Part shown: one piece after another, positions 22,531 through 32,056 of the stretch
How the letters are laid out: each line of letters opens with the position of its first letter
Position numbering within the stretch: the stretch's first letter is position 1
Origin: Kingdonia uniflora
Taxonomy: Eukaryota; Streptophyta; Magnoliopsida; Ranunculales; Circaeasteraceae
NCBI GenBank assembly: GCA_014058105.1
Contig: JACGCM010000750.1
Span: forward strand, 372,001-436,000
Direction of reading: 5' to 3'
Length of the DNA: 64,000 bases
Translations under genes and position numbers: made by a program
The notes under the pieces: generated by a model
Told to the model about the DNA's origin: nothing
The model's database searches: none
Seen by the model: only the letters and a program-made list of their open reading frames with translations

Positions 22531-22559
22531 GGTAGTTAGGAAGGTCGACGATGTATCAA

Positions 22560-24162
22560 TGTAGACGACCTACTTTAAATATCATCTCCAGAGAACGTTG
22601 AAGAGTGTAGCATTTATTGGTAGCGTGGCAGTTGTACTTGTCATTTTGGTAGCAAGGCTCATCATTCCAAACCTCGATGGGGTAGGAGGTACACCAGATA
22701 GGGTCAGCCTAAATTTGTGGTAGAAGGGTGCTGATGAGAATAGTGAGCTTGGGGAGGACCGGCTTGGGTCGTATTTTGCGGGCCTCAGTAGTAGTGTTGC
22801 CGGAATAAATGCATTTGCGTCTCTCCATCTCCTATAAGACAGAAGCAACCATGGGTGTAGAAGGTTGTCGAGGTTCCCTGGTGTTGGTTGTCGAAGCTTG
22901 ACACCCTGGCGATTGGATTCGCATAGGCGTTCGAGGCCGATCTATCCGTTAACCTTAGATAACATCTCCTCGAGGGTTCGTGGCTTATGAACCGCGATGT
23001 ACTCCTTGACATGACTGTAATCTGTTAGAGCATTAGAATATGCGAGGACAGCATTCGCACATTCAAGATTTTTTACTTCACGCGACCCATTGAGAAAATT
23101 CTTAGTGAAGGCTTTAAGCATTTCATTACGGGATTTGCGGAAGTTGAAGAAGGCATCTACCCGGACCTCGAGGGCTTTGTTAAAGGTGAATTGGGTGATA
23201 AAAAGGCTCCACAATTGTTCGAAGCTTAGGATCGAACCATTAGGGAGGCTGTGATACCATTTGAGAGGGCTATCAGTTAGACTGGTGGGGAACATGCAAC
23301 ACAAAATATGGTCAAGTGTAGAATACAGACTAAAGATATTTTTGAATTTGAGGACATGAGACTGGGGGTTGGTATTGCGGTATTTGCTGATTTAGGCGTA
23401 TGGAAATTTGTAGGCACTTCAATCGAGAAAAGTTTGGGACAAATGGGGTTGTTGAGCCGACTCCAAGAGTTCGGCGTAGGGCTTGCACTGACATAAATAA
23501 TTGCGCGGATCTTCTGAACGAGTTCCTACTAAGTAAGCTAGGCAGGGTGAGGGGGAGAATACTGGGGTCGAGTGGGAAGAGGTTGAATGTTTGGAATGTG
23601 TTTAGTGTTGCGCTCCCTGAGACGTTATCGAGTAGGGCAGCGTTTGGGGTATCAGGTAATTCGAAGGGTGGAGCCGGAAGAATCCTCCGTGGGGTTTATG
23701 CCAAGGGGGATTGAAATGGTAAGTAAAATGGTAGGAGCACCCTCGGTGCCACGATGACCCAGGGGGACTTCCACCTGGGGGTGGGGCCCGAGGTGAGCAC
23801 GTACTGAGATACGAGAAGGGGCAGGTGCTCGAGATCACCGAGGAACGTCCTGGGTGTGAACCTGCAATTGCTCACGAACTGTGCGGTACAGTTCATCGAG
23901 AGCGCGATATTGGCACTTATTGTCGTTCGAGAAGCAGTTAATTGGTATGGCGTTCTTTAGCTTGGGCGAACTGTTGGCTGATCAGAGCGATTTGGGCAGC
24001 TATGCTATCGGTGGAATTTCTAACAACAGTAGAGGTGGAACAAAGATTGGGGGCCATTGAGACTGGTTGTGGGTGGTAGAAAAAGAAAGAGGGAAAAGGC
24101 GAAGGGTGTTGGGTGCTGGGTAGGATGGGTATAGCATAGACGACGCTAAATGTATGAGCCAA
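22560..24162 (-). pseudogene. E3 gag remnant
   Basis: A Met at 24162 lies near the primer site and opens a Pro/Ser-rich N-terminus (AHTFSVVYAIPILPSTQ). The Gag core is open at 23304-22942: SLTDSPLKWYHSLPNGSIL, LWSLFITQFTFN, AFFNFRKSRNEMLKAFTKNF and VHKPRTLEEMLSKVNG. A zinc-knuckle-like CHATNKCYTLQR segment is visible at about 22640-22590. The start is uncertain because 24162 falls just inside the LTR, and a Met further on may be the real one. Confidence 0.8.
24131..24148 (-). other. E3 primer binding site (mutated)
   Basis: On the minus strand, immediately inside the 5' LTR, the bases read TTAGCGTCGTCTATGCTAT. This aligns with TTGGCGCCGTCTGTGGGAA of E4. Most differences are transitions. Confidence 0.65.
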
Positions 24163-24862
24163 GTTTCGTATGAGGGGAAACTAACTCTTATTCCAAGGGA
24201 GATTATCTTTGACTAGGAGTTTGCAAGCATATAAATAACAATAATATAAAATACTACTGAGATAATATACTTGCGTGGAGGCCTAGAATGGGTTACTCCA
24301 CGACCTCTAATGAGAATTTTAAGGAGAGATGATATATATCGAGTTTGTCGAAGGTTCGAGGAATAGAGAGTTACAAGGTGCTTGAAGGTAATCTTCTAAG
24401 GCTTAGCGGGAGAGATTTTCTAATCCCTTCCTAGTACCTCCTCCCTCCTATTTATAGGATATAGAAAGGGTTGAGTCACCATAAGAGGTCAAGTTACATG
24501 TATACCCTTAGGGGACAACTGACTTGTACCCAGAGTCAATTTTGACACTGTAGCTGTTGGATCTGACATTCTAACCGCTTACACTGTAGTTGCTGGTTCT
24601 GGCACTCTAGTTTTCGAGCAGCTTGTTCCACTGTTCTGTCTGTTGAGCCGGTTGTCAAACGTGTCTGCCTTTGACCATGTACGTCTATGGTCGAAATATT
24701 TCTGGTAATGATGCTAAGTTTTTGCGCTGCTCATCTATCTTTAACGATTCCTTTGAGTGTTCGATTAGTCTCGGAAGGCTTTGTAGACTTGGTTACTGTC
24801 TTGTTGGGCTTCGGGTCTCTAGGTATGTTTTAATGTAGCCTTCGATCATTCGACTTCTGCTA
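24151..24862 (-). repeat. E3 5' LTR (right), lacking its outer 24 bases
   Basis: It starts TGTATGAGCCAAG next to the primer site and is homologous with 12811-13522 throughout. The plus-orientation end is CGACTTCTGCTA, at which point E2 RT sequence begins. The left LTR continues 24 bases further to CTACTACA, so the outer tip of this LTR was lost or never formed. Confidence 0.88.
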
Positions 24863-25147
24863 ACACCAAGACTACGAGAAGAATTTAAAAAAGAGATCGA
24901 CAAGCTCATTGAAGTTGGTTTTATACGAAAAGCCAATTTTCTAGAATGGATCTTGAACATTGTAGCAGTACAAAAGAAGAATGACAAGATTAGAGTGTAC
25001 GTAGAATTCACCGACCTCGACAAACACACTCCAAAGGATAGTTTTCCACTTCCTATCATAAACCATATGCTCGATTCTACTGCGGGACATGAACACTTAT
25101 TCATGATGGATGCAGTATCAGGGTACAATCAAATACCTCTACTACCC
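24863..25147 (+). repeat. Right copy of the ~285-bp direct duplication flanking E3
   Basis: It is homologous to 12525-12810. The right copy keeps an open frame while the left has several stops. The left edge shares only TAAC with the LTR tip at the junction. Confidence 0.85.
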
Positions 25148-25694
25148 GACGATCAAGAGAAAACAACCTTTATTACAGAGCATGGGCCATATTGCTACAA
25201 GGTTATGCCGTTCGGTCTCAAGAATGTTGGGGCCACTTATCAAAAGTCAATGACACAGATGTTCAAAGACCATCTTGGCAAAGCGATGGAAGTCTACATA
25301 GATGATATACTTTGTAAAAGTCACAAAAAAGATAACCATATTACAAATTTAAACGCCACTTTCGAAATCCTCTATTTCTACAAAATACAACTCAATTCTG
25401 AAAAATGCCAGTTCGGGGTCTAATCATGCCAATTCGTAGGACATTTGATCAGCCAGCGAGGCATCGAAGTCGATCCAGATCATATTCGAGTACTATTATT
25501 TATGCCTTCTCCAAAAACAAAGAAAGATGTTCAGAAACTAGTATGCAAGATCGCAGCAATCAATCATTTTGTCTCCAAATCCTCAGATTGATACCGATGG
25601 TTATTCGACCTATTGTATGAAGGGATAACAAAAAAGATAACTAAAAAAGATCCTGAGATCGAATGGACTATAGAATGTGAAGCAGCATTTCCTG
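24863..25694 (+). pseudogene. E2 reverse transcriptase, 3' part
   Basis: It begins TPRLREEFKKEIDKLIEVGF, repeats the fingers region already present before E3, and continues with EKTTFITEHGPYCYKVMPFG and KSMTQMFKDHLGKAMEV. The catalytic YIDDILCKS follows near 25297, then QLNSEKCQFGV, a stop, GHLISQRGIEVDPDHIRVLL and MPSPKTKKDVQKL. It runs to IEWTIECEAAFPE, where the LTR remnant starts. The 156-residue frame 24953-25423 is the best preserved piece of E2. RNase H and integrase are absent. Confidence 0.9.
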
Positions 25695-25710
25695 AAATTA
25701 GGCTATTACA
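25695..25710 (+). repeat. E2 3' LTR remnant (16 bp)
   Basis: AAATTAGGCTATTACA equals the last bases of the E2 and E4 LTRs and is followed directly by TGTAT, the second copy of the target duplication (25711-25715). It marks the true right end of E2 although the rest of the LTR is deleted. Confidence 0.85.
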
Positions 25711-25962
25711 TGTATGAGGATCAAATTAAGGGTAATATCCTTAGTTTTGGTAATGAGGGTAATATCCTTGGGTTTGAAATAGAAATTGATTATTATATGG
25801 TAGAAATAGTTGTTGAACATGGTGATCATGATATTAGGAAGGGTTAGGCATTTGTGACAAATCATATGCGTTGAATTTCGTCGGAAATACATTCCCTTGT
25901 TGGTTCACATTAGAGGATTGAGAGTGGTTTTGAGAATTAGATTGGAAGCTTGAAGATGACAT
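25711..25962 (-). pseudogene. PIF1 ORF1, N-terminal part
   Basis: The Met at 25962 opens MSSSSFQSNSQNHSQSSNVN, then GNVFPTKFNAYDLSQMPNPS and a Tyr/Pro/Gln-rich stretch with stops. This kind of low-complexity N-terminus is common in plant PIF/Harbinger ORF1 proteins. Across the E2 insertion the frame continues at 9494 as HTGTYSQPKNPYL. The start is supported by the promoter module just upstream (25963-26450). Confidence 0.75.
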
Positions 25963-26450
25963 GATGGTTTTGCTTGTAAGCTAAGGAGGGAAGAGGGTGT
26001 AAAAGATTAAGGGAAGATAGTATAAAAGATGAATGATATTTATAGATGAAAAAATATAGCCATTAAGCTACTTGGTGAACAAGTTTCTAAAATAATATAG
26101 TCGTTGAGCCACTTGGTGACAAGTTTTCACAAAAATATAGCCGTTGAGCTACTTGGTGAAAAAGTTTCCAAAAAAATATAGCTGTTGAGCCACTTAGTGA
26201 CAAGTTTTCAGAAAAATGTAGCCGTTGAGTTACTTGGTGAACAAGTTTCCATAAAAATATAGTTGTTGAGCTGCTTGGTGACAAATTTTCATAAAAATAT
26301 AGTGGTTAAGCTACTTGGTGAACAAGTTTTCATAAAAATATAGCTGTTGAGCTACTTGGTGAACACGTTTCCACATAATTATAGCCATACTTGGTGAACA
26401 AGTTGACAAAAAAAAAGTATATTGAAGAGAAGCAAATACATTCCATACTT
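25963..26450 (-). promoter_or_regulatory. PIF1 ORF1 promoter with ~41-bp tandem repeats
   Basis: About eight full units and one partial unit of 40-42 bp lie at 26050-26410. In the minus-strand sense each reads like AACTTGTTCACCAAGTAGCT then CAACGGCTATATTTTT. They end in CATCTATAAATATCATTCAT, a TATA box near 26035, some 75 bp before the ORF1 Met. A diverged version of the same repeats and the same TATA/CATTCATCTT sequence precedes the transposase genes of PIF1 (6380-6600) and PIF2 (32200-32380). An open frame through the repeats (26284-26087) is only a consequence of the repetition. Confidence 0.75.
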
Positions 26451-26700
26451 GGTGTTTTCATGCGTTTAAATAAATTCCCTGTATTTCTGAGCTCACAAAA
26501 AAACTGAACTAATTTTTCATCCTTTAGGAAGCTGTTTGATGAAATACCTAAATGAAATAGAAGAAAAAAAGACTAAGTATGAACCAATGCATACAAAATA
26601 GAGGGGAATGGGAAAGTGTTTGAGGAAATGCCTCAAAGAAACTTACTAAAAAAAAAACTAAGTATGGAGAGGCAAAAAAACATGGCAAAAGATCCAGGCT

Positions 26701-26731
26701 CTTGCCACGCAGTTTAGAACTGCGTGGCAAG
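26701..26731. repeat. Perfect 31-bp palindrome in PIF1
   Basis: CTTGCCACGCAGTT, a 3-base spacer (TAG), then AACTGCGTGGCAAG gives two perfect 14-base arms. Diverged copies recur in both PIF elements near both ends. This one lies in the noncoding interval between ORF1 and the PMD gene. Confidence 0.85.
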
Positions 26732-26800
26732 CATCCTTAAACAAGATTAAGCTACATGTCCCATTTTAAGGGACTAGATTAAGCCGCGTGTTTGAGGAAG

Positions 26801-26831
26801 CTTGCCACGCAGTTCTGAACTGTGCGGCAAG
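26801..26831. repeat. Second copy of the 31-bp palindrome (two mismatches)
   Basis: The arms are CTTGCCACGCAGTT and AACTGTGCGGCAAG around a CTG spacer. It lies 100 bp from the perfect copy. The rest of 26450-27229 is A/T-rich and holds no coding signal that I can see. Confidence 0.8.
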
Positions 26832-27229
26832 AGCCTACACCTTTGCTTACATTCTCCATACTTAGTTTTTTTTTTGTGATTTTTTCTTTAGGCATTTCCT
26901 TAAATACCTGATGTTCCCTTTATTGTATATACATCTCTTCATACTTAGTTTTTTTTTTAAAAGACTTCGTTTAGGCATTTCATTAAATACTTAAAAAAAC
27001 CAAGTATTTCATTCAAACACTTGTTTTATCAGCTTCTCTTGCCATGAAATTTTATTCAAACACATGAAAACCCTAGTATTTGAAGCAAACACAAGTTTAA
27101 ACATAATGCATATTCAATTCAACATAGCCTCGATAATCTAAACAAAACATAACATAAATATAGATAGTCAAAACATAATATAATATAAACTCGATTGTTC
27201 GACAAAATATAATAAAACATAGTCTAAGT

Positions 27230-29206
27230 GGGACGGCTTCTCTTTGTCAGGCGGGTGCATCTGGTTTGGAAGAGACTCTCATCATAAGTACATTGCATAT
27301 CCAGTTCTGTCTGGTAGCAGATAAACATCTCAGCTAGTCTCTCTCTCGTAACTTGGATAATATCCTATGACCGGCACAGTTGTTCCATTAACTCCTCATT
27401 GCGTTGAAACAATTGCCTCGTATCTTCATAAGCCGCGTACCGCATTCCTTGGTTTTGAGTCCACAACTTATCCATACTGTACCTAGGTAGACATGGGTGT
27501 GGTACCTGCATGACCGGGATCGGTAGCCGTCTACGTTATCCACTGCTTCCTCCCATCTCCATGAACCATCCCAGATCACCCACTTCCTCGCCATATGCCT
27601 CAACACCATTGTTTCATACCTGAGAAGACGTGGCTAAACTCAAAGAAGGTGGCAGAACAACATTGGGCCACACTAGATCACACCCAACCATCCAAATATT
27701 ATCGGCCCTCTTTACTATACTGCAACCGATCTTGGGATTTGGATAAGCAGTTTGCCAAAATGTTATGTAATCCACGTCAGCAATGATATAATTGTGTCCA
27801 TCATAGAATTCTACCGCTCGCAGTCCCTGATAAAGCGCTCGATCGTACCGTAAAAATTTTAAAATCTCTTGTGGGGGGTCATAGGGAACAATATCAACCC
27901 CGGTGTTCTAACGCATGCACCGGTCTCCTAAATACCAAAGTGTACTATTCCCGTATGGGACTAAAACTAATGGAGTCTTTCTTTGACTAAGCTCTGTGGC
28001 AAATCTTTCCTCTGGACTGATTGGTTATCTACTCCTCAACCATGGTTACCAATCAATATTAGTTTTGTCCATCCATTCTATCATTATCTGATCACAGCAA
28101 ATGAATGATGGATCTGATCCCCTGAACTAGCCCTTTCATCTCTTCATGCACCTATACAAGGATAAACATGGTTGAAGTTATTCACCTTGGCTAGATACAT
28201 TCCAAAGAACCAAAGCTCCAACAGAGCATAAAATCATGTAATTGATCTCTTCCCCTACCCACTCTTCAGGACTGAGACTTCATCTAGTCCTCAATACAAA
28301 TGTGCCATGATCAGAGTACTCCAGTCGAACCCTGATGCACCTAGAATATGGTGGTCTGTTAAAGCTGTAAGATAACCGGCCAGTAGAGATGTATTTGTAT
28401 TCGAGAAGAAGATATTACCCATCATGTATGCAATAAATGCCCGAGCATAGATGAGGTCCATGTCTTGGATGTAACTGGTTGTTCGAGGATTCAAAGGGTC
28501 TCTCCAGGTTTTCAAATACGTAAGTGTGATGTTACCGTACCTGATATTGGCCTGACTGATTTCGAGGAACAATGTTTGTGTTTTGTCAAACTTCGAGTAC
28601 TTATCGTCATACAAGAGTTTAAAACCCTGCCCAAAACTTATTCCTGTTAGCATGATGAAGTCTAACGGCATAACGCCAAGTTCCCCGCAAGGGAAGTGAA
28701 AAGTATGGACAGAAGGCTACCACCATTCCACGAGAGCATGGATTAAGCAGTTATCTGAGTTTCCCGCCTTAATCAACACAAATTCTTTAAAACCAATATT
28801 GTCGACCAAGGTCTTCAACGTGGGGTACATGGCAATCCATTGGTTCAACTTTAAGACCTTATCCAGTGATCCCCTACATTAAATTCCATCTCAGTTCTGC
28901 AAAAACAACACATTAACATATTAAATTCTCATTCGGGCATTTCGTCGAACATTTGACAAATAGCCTTAATAACGCATAAATTTTACATAAAAAACTTACC
29001 AGTAATTCTTTCAATCTAACAGAAATGTGGACCCAATTGTCCGGGAGGATATCTACTCGGTGTAAATCTTCGAGGGTTGGAGCAAGATCATTATCCGACG
29101 TGAGGTGTAACGGCCTCATATGAGTGACCAATTCTTTACTTCTTCGTTTAAATTTATCACGTTCCCTACGTCTAGCTTTGGGAATTGAATGACTAGGTCC
29201 TGACAT
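27230..29206 (-). pseudogene. PIF1 plant mobile domain (PMD) gene
   Basis: The Met at 29206 opens a basic N-terminus (IPKARRRERDKFKRRSKEL), then LTSDNDLAPTLEDLHRVDIL and PDNWVHISVRLKEL. A donor-like CTGGTAAGTT (about 28998) and an acceptor TTTTTGCAG (about 28899) mark a 100-bp intron. The PMD core follows: YPTLKTLVDNIGFKEF, KAGNSDNCLIHALVEWW, LDFIMLTGISFGQGFKLLYD, DKYSKF, ANIRYGNITLTYL, LIYARAFIAYMMGNIFFSN, SLLAGYLTALTDHHILGASG and FDWSTLIMAHLY. The C-terminal half continues in broken frames (TPLVLVPYGNSTLWYLGDRC, RAVEFYDGHNYIIADVDYIT, FWQTAYPNPKIG) to about 27230. PMD proteins such as Arabidopsis MAIN/MAIL1 act in gene silencing. The role of PMD in a transposon is unknown. Confidence 0.85.
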
Positions 29207-29541
29207 TGTTTATATAGGGATAATTTGATTGAATTACTAGGTAAAGATGGGGTTTGGGAAACTTGTGTTAGAAGTTGGGTTTGGGTAAACTAATAGTACA
29301 ATATGTGAGAGTAAAACAAAGTGGCAATTCAAACGAATTTCATGCAAGCACTACCCAAATAGTTCTGAACTGCGTGTGGGATTTTAATGGTCCAGATGTT
29401 GAGACGTGGCCAGATCTTAGGTGTTGATTGTCCCGCGCAGTTCAAAACTATGTTGGGGAATATTCACCTTAATTTTGGTTTTAACTGTTGTGGGTAGATT
29501 TGGGGTGGATCAAGAAATGGGGTAAATTTGGGTTCCCCCCC

Positions 29542-29563
29542 CCACCTATTGCTGCATATGCTC
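29542..29563 (-). repeat. PIF1 right terminal inverted repeat
   Basis: Reversed, it reads GAGCATATGCAGCAATAGG and pairs with the left end. The adjacent 100 bp (reversed: CCCAAATTTACCCC ... ACAACAGTTAAAACC ... GGTGAATATTC) aligns with the left end of PIF2, which carries the same PMD-side terminus. Confidence 0.8.
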
Positions 29564-29566
29564 TTA

Positions 29567-29965
29567 TATTTGGAAAAAGAGATAGATAAATGATAGAGTG
29601 CTCAATAGTATGACTGACTACACTATTATTTTCATAAAATTGTCAATGTAGTGAAAGAAAAGTTTTCTGCTATACTTTTAAAACTGGAGAACACTAGAGA
29701 GAACAGGACCATTATTGATAGACTTAATATTGTTACTGAATGGACTGAACCTGTGCACATTAGATGTTGGGGCTACAAACAAAATTCTTTGTTACCATCA
29801 TGGAGTTGATTGACATTGATGAAGGGCTCAAACTTGCAATTAGAAAGATATGCTTAAGAATTTCTCTAGGAACTGATTCCACAAATGCAATAAGTGTGGT
29901 TAAAGGGCTGACTGCCCATCCTTGGGAAGCTAGAGCTATCCTTAGTTCTATACTCAACTATATAA
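29567..29965 (+). pseudogene. LINE ORF2 fragment B, between the two PIF elements
   Basis: It resumes the LINE frame after the TTA duplication with IWKKRDR and continues through NRTIIDRLNIVTEWTEP to an RNase H segment: EGLKLAIRKI, then RISLGTDSTNAISVVKGLTA, HPWEARAILSSILNYI. TDSTNA holds the third acidic residue of the RVT_3-type RNase H that many plant LINEs carry. The N-terminal part of that domain seems deleted or shifted. PIF2 then interrupts it. Confidence 0.75.
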
Positions 29966-30402
29966 GAGCATCTGAAGTAGTTGGAAGGTTAATTTGCCCA
30001 AATCTACCCCAAAAATCAATCTACCCCACAACAGTTCTGGACTAAAACATGGTGAATATCACTCATCATAGTTTAGAACTGCAAGGCACAACCTACATCC
30101 CAGATTAAGCCACGTCTCAACATCCTAAATGTTCAATCCCCACGCGCAATTTTGAACTGCGGGACAAGGAGAACCAATCGAATTAATCCACGTAATTATT
30201 ATTATTTTTAATTAATACCGCGCATTTCAGAATAGCGTGGCAAGAGCCTGCATGAATTTCCTTCGAATTGCCATAATCCTTCATTCATATTGCAAAGTAT
30301 TGATATTACTTCTAGTTTAAACACCCACACCCAATTTCTTTCTCAAGCTTACCAGGCCCCACCTTTTCCTACTAATTCAATCACATTGTCCATAGATTAA
30401 CA

Positions 30403-31287
30403 ATATCGGGACCTAGTCATGTTAATCCAAAAACTAGACGTAGGCCAAGTGATGAAGTGAAATGAAGGGGTAAATAATTGGTCACGAATATGTGGCCATT
30501 ACACCTCACCCCGGATAATGATCCCGCCCCAATCCTCGAGAATATGTACCGAGTGGATATCCTCCCAGACAACTGGGTCCACATTTCTATTAGATCAAAA
30601 AAATTACCGATAGGATTTTTGTGTAAAATTTATGTGTTATTAATGTTATTTGTCAAATATTCGACGAAATGCCCGAAAGAAAATTTAATATGTTAATGTG
30701 TTATTTTGCATAACCGAGATAAAATACAATGTAGGGGATCACTGGATAAGGTATTAAAGTAGTACTAATGGATTTCCAGGTATCCCACATTGAAGAGGTT
30801 GGTCGACAATATGGGTTTTGAAGAGTTTTTGATGATTAAGGCAGGAAACTCGAATAACCGCTTAATTTATGCCCTCGTGGAATGGTGGTGGCCTTCAACC
30901 CATACTTTTCCCTTCCCTTGCGAGGAACTTGTCGTTACGCTGTTAGACTTCGTCATGCTAACGGGCATAAGTTTTAGGGTAGGTCTCAAACTCCCATATG
31001 ACGATAAGTAATTGATGTTCGAAGAAGCACAAACATTGTTCCCTGGAATCACAACGGCCGATATCAGGTATGGTAACATTACTTTAGCTTATTTGAAAAC
31101 CTGGAGATACACTTTGAATCCTCAAACCAACAGTTACAACTAAGACATGAATCCCGTGTATGCGAGAAAATTTATTGCATACATGATGGGTAATATCTTC
31201 TTTTCAAATGCTAACACATCACTGTCGGCCGGTTATCTTACGGCTTTGACAAACCACCATATACTAGGTGCATCAAGGTTCGAATGG
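30403..31287 (+). pseudogene. PIF2 plant mobile domain gene, 3' truncated
   Basis: It aligns with the PIF1 PMD gene from the first codon, which is ATA here instead of ATG. It reads PDNWVHISIRSKKL, FEEFLMIKAGNSNNRLIYAL, VEWWWPSTHTFPFPCEELV, LDFVMLTGISF, LKLPYDDK, ITTADIRYGNITLAYLKTW and YARKFIAYMMGNIFFSNANT, ending LTNHHILGASRFEW at about 31287. The intron donor and acceptor seen in PIF1 are both mutated. At the end it is joined to transposase sequence of the opposite strand. The C-terminal half is missing. Confidence 0.82.
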
Positions 31288-32056
31288 GTACCCCAAAAAA
31301 TTTGTGCCATATCCAAAGATCTTGCGATACAACCGCTTCTAAAATCACCGTCGGGATTTTTTTATACCCGGTATATTGTCCTGCCCACCTGGTAAGATAA
31401 TTCTTCAATTTCCAATGTATACAATCTAAGCTACCTAATATCCCCAGGAAGCCTCACGGTCCATTCACTTCTAACAAGTATAATGTATCAGTTTTATCGG
31501 GAGATCTAAGGTATTGAGCTTTGAATAGTGCTATAATTATTTTGCAAAATTCTTTCAAACTCAGATTACCCGTAGACTCCCCAATCCAAACGTATTCGCC
31601 TTGGGCGTCTGCGCTCGTACCATAACATAATAAGCAAAGTGCGCACGTTATCTTTTGGTATGACAATAAGTTCATCGCCTTAACGGCATTTTCCCTTTAA
31701 ATAAAATAGTGGTTCGCAGAAAAAACTTGATCATTAATATGTTAATACACACCTTCACTCATGCGGTATCGACGACGAAATGGGATATCAGCGAAGACTG
31801 GGTTGGCACCAAAATAATCCCCGATTAAGGTTAAACTCACCTATACGGCCTTTCTGCTTGTCAATCATTCCCATTTTACTACCCCCCCCCCCCTCACCCG
31901 TCTCTGTGATGATGTCGCATTTTGCTCTTTTTCTTCGGCTTCTCCCATCTCCATGAGAACTTTGCTATATTCATGCATCATCATAATTTAATGTCGGAAG
32001 AGCTCTTCGCTTCCGGACGATGATGATGACAAGGATGAGAGTGATGGGTCAAACAT
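31288..32056 (-). pseudogene. PIF2 transposase, 3' truncated
   Basis: The Met at 32056 opens FDPSLSSLSSSSGSEELFRH. It continues with VLMEMGEAEEKEQNATSSQR (interrupted near 31890 by a run of C), then QKITCALCLLCYGTSADAQG, EYVWIGESTGNLSLKEFCKI and YLRSPDKTDTLYLLEVNGP. The frame ends in HWKLKNYLTRWAGQYTGYK and VILEAVVSQDLWIWHKFFG, where PMD sequence begins. It keeps about 15 residues after WAGQY that PIF1 has lost. The later catalytic residues are gone. A TAA in YFI-stop-R is shared with PIF1. Confidence 0.85.

Larger units (their letters stand above)
12811..24862 (-). mobile_element. E3: Tat-lineage Ty3/gypsy element with plus-strand extra genes, nested in E2
   Basis: Gag-pol runs on the minus strand, so the 5' LTR is on the right (24151-24862) and the 3' LTR on the left (12811-13546). 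The primer-site and purine-tract positions agree. Pol ends near 18453. The following 4.9 kb, to the 3' LTR, holds a 192-bp tandem repeat and then reading frames on the opposite (plus) strand. Dual RNase H motifs place it in the Tat lineage. The antisense genes resemble the arrangement described for Retand and Grande. The LTRs are about 88-90% identical by eye, and all coding parts are broken. There is no 5-bp target duplication. Confidence 0.9.
9495..25710 (+). mobile_element. E2: Tat-lineage Ty3/gypsy element, 3' deleted, hosting E3
   Basis: E2 has a full 5' LTR, primer site, gag, protease and the first part of RT before E3 interrupts it at 12811. RT resumes at 24863, slightly upstream of where it stopped, and ends at about 25694. 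There the sequence jumps to the last 16 bases of the 3' LTR. The RNase H, integrase, 3' region and nearly all of the 3' LTR are therefore deleted, while both TGTAT duplications remain. Its LTR and Gag are closely related to those of E4, so the two belong to one family. It is inserted in ORF1 of PIF1. Confidence 0.9.
5949..29563 (+). mobile_element. PIF1: PIF/Harbinger transposon with three genes, hosting E2 and E3
   Basis: The ends are imperfect inverted repeats. The left end is GAGCACCTGCAGCAGCAAGG and the right end, reversed, is GAGCATATGCAGCAATAGG. They are flanked by TTA on both sides (5946-5948 and 29564-29566), the 3-bp duplication known for PIF/Harbinger. Inside are a DDE transposase (+), a Myb/NAM-like ORF1 (-) and a plant mobile domain gene (-). 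Removing E2 (16.2 kb) leaves an element of about 7.4 kb. The ends match the related copy PIF2 for several hundred bases on both sides, which supports these limits. All genes are broken. The insertion target was a LINE pseudogene whose protein frame resumes across it. Confidence 0.85.

Noticed and set aside
12811..24862. Ordinary clean insertion of E3 with a 5-bp duplication
   Set aside because: Left flank ends TACCT and right flank begins ACACC. The flanks instead share a 285-bp duplicated segment.
24793..25128. 111-residue minus-strand ORF
   Set aside because: Opposite strand of the well-preserved E2 reverse transcriptase. It repeats in antisense of other RT copies (e.g. 43417-43608).
26087..26284. 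65-residue minus-strand ORF with repeated SPSGSTTIF
   Set aside because: Just a translation of the 41-bp noncoding tandem repeats upstream of ORF1.
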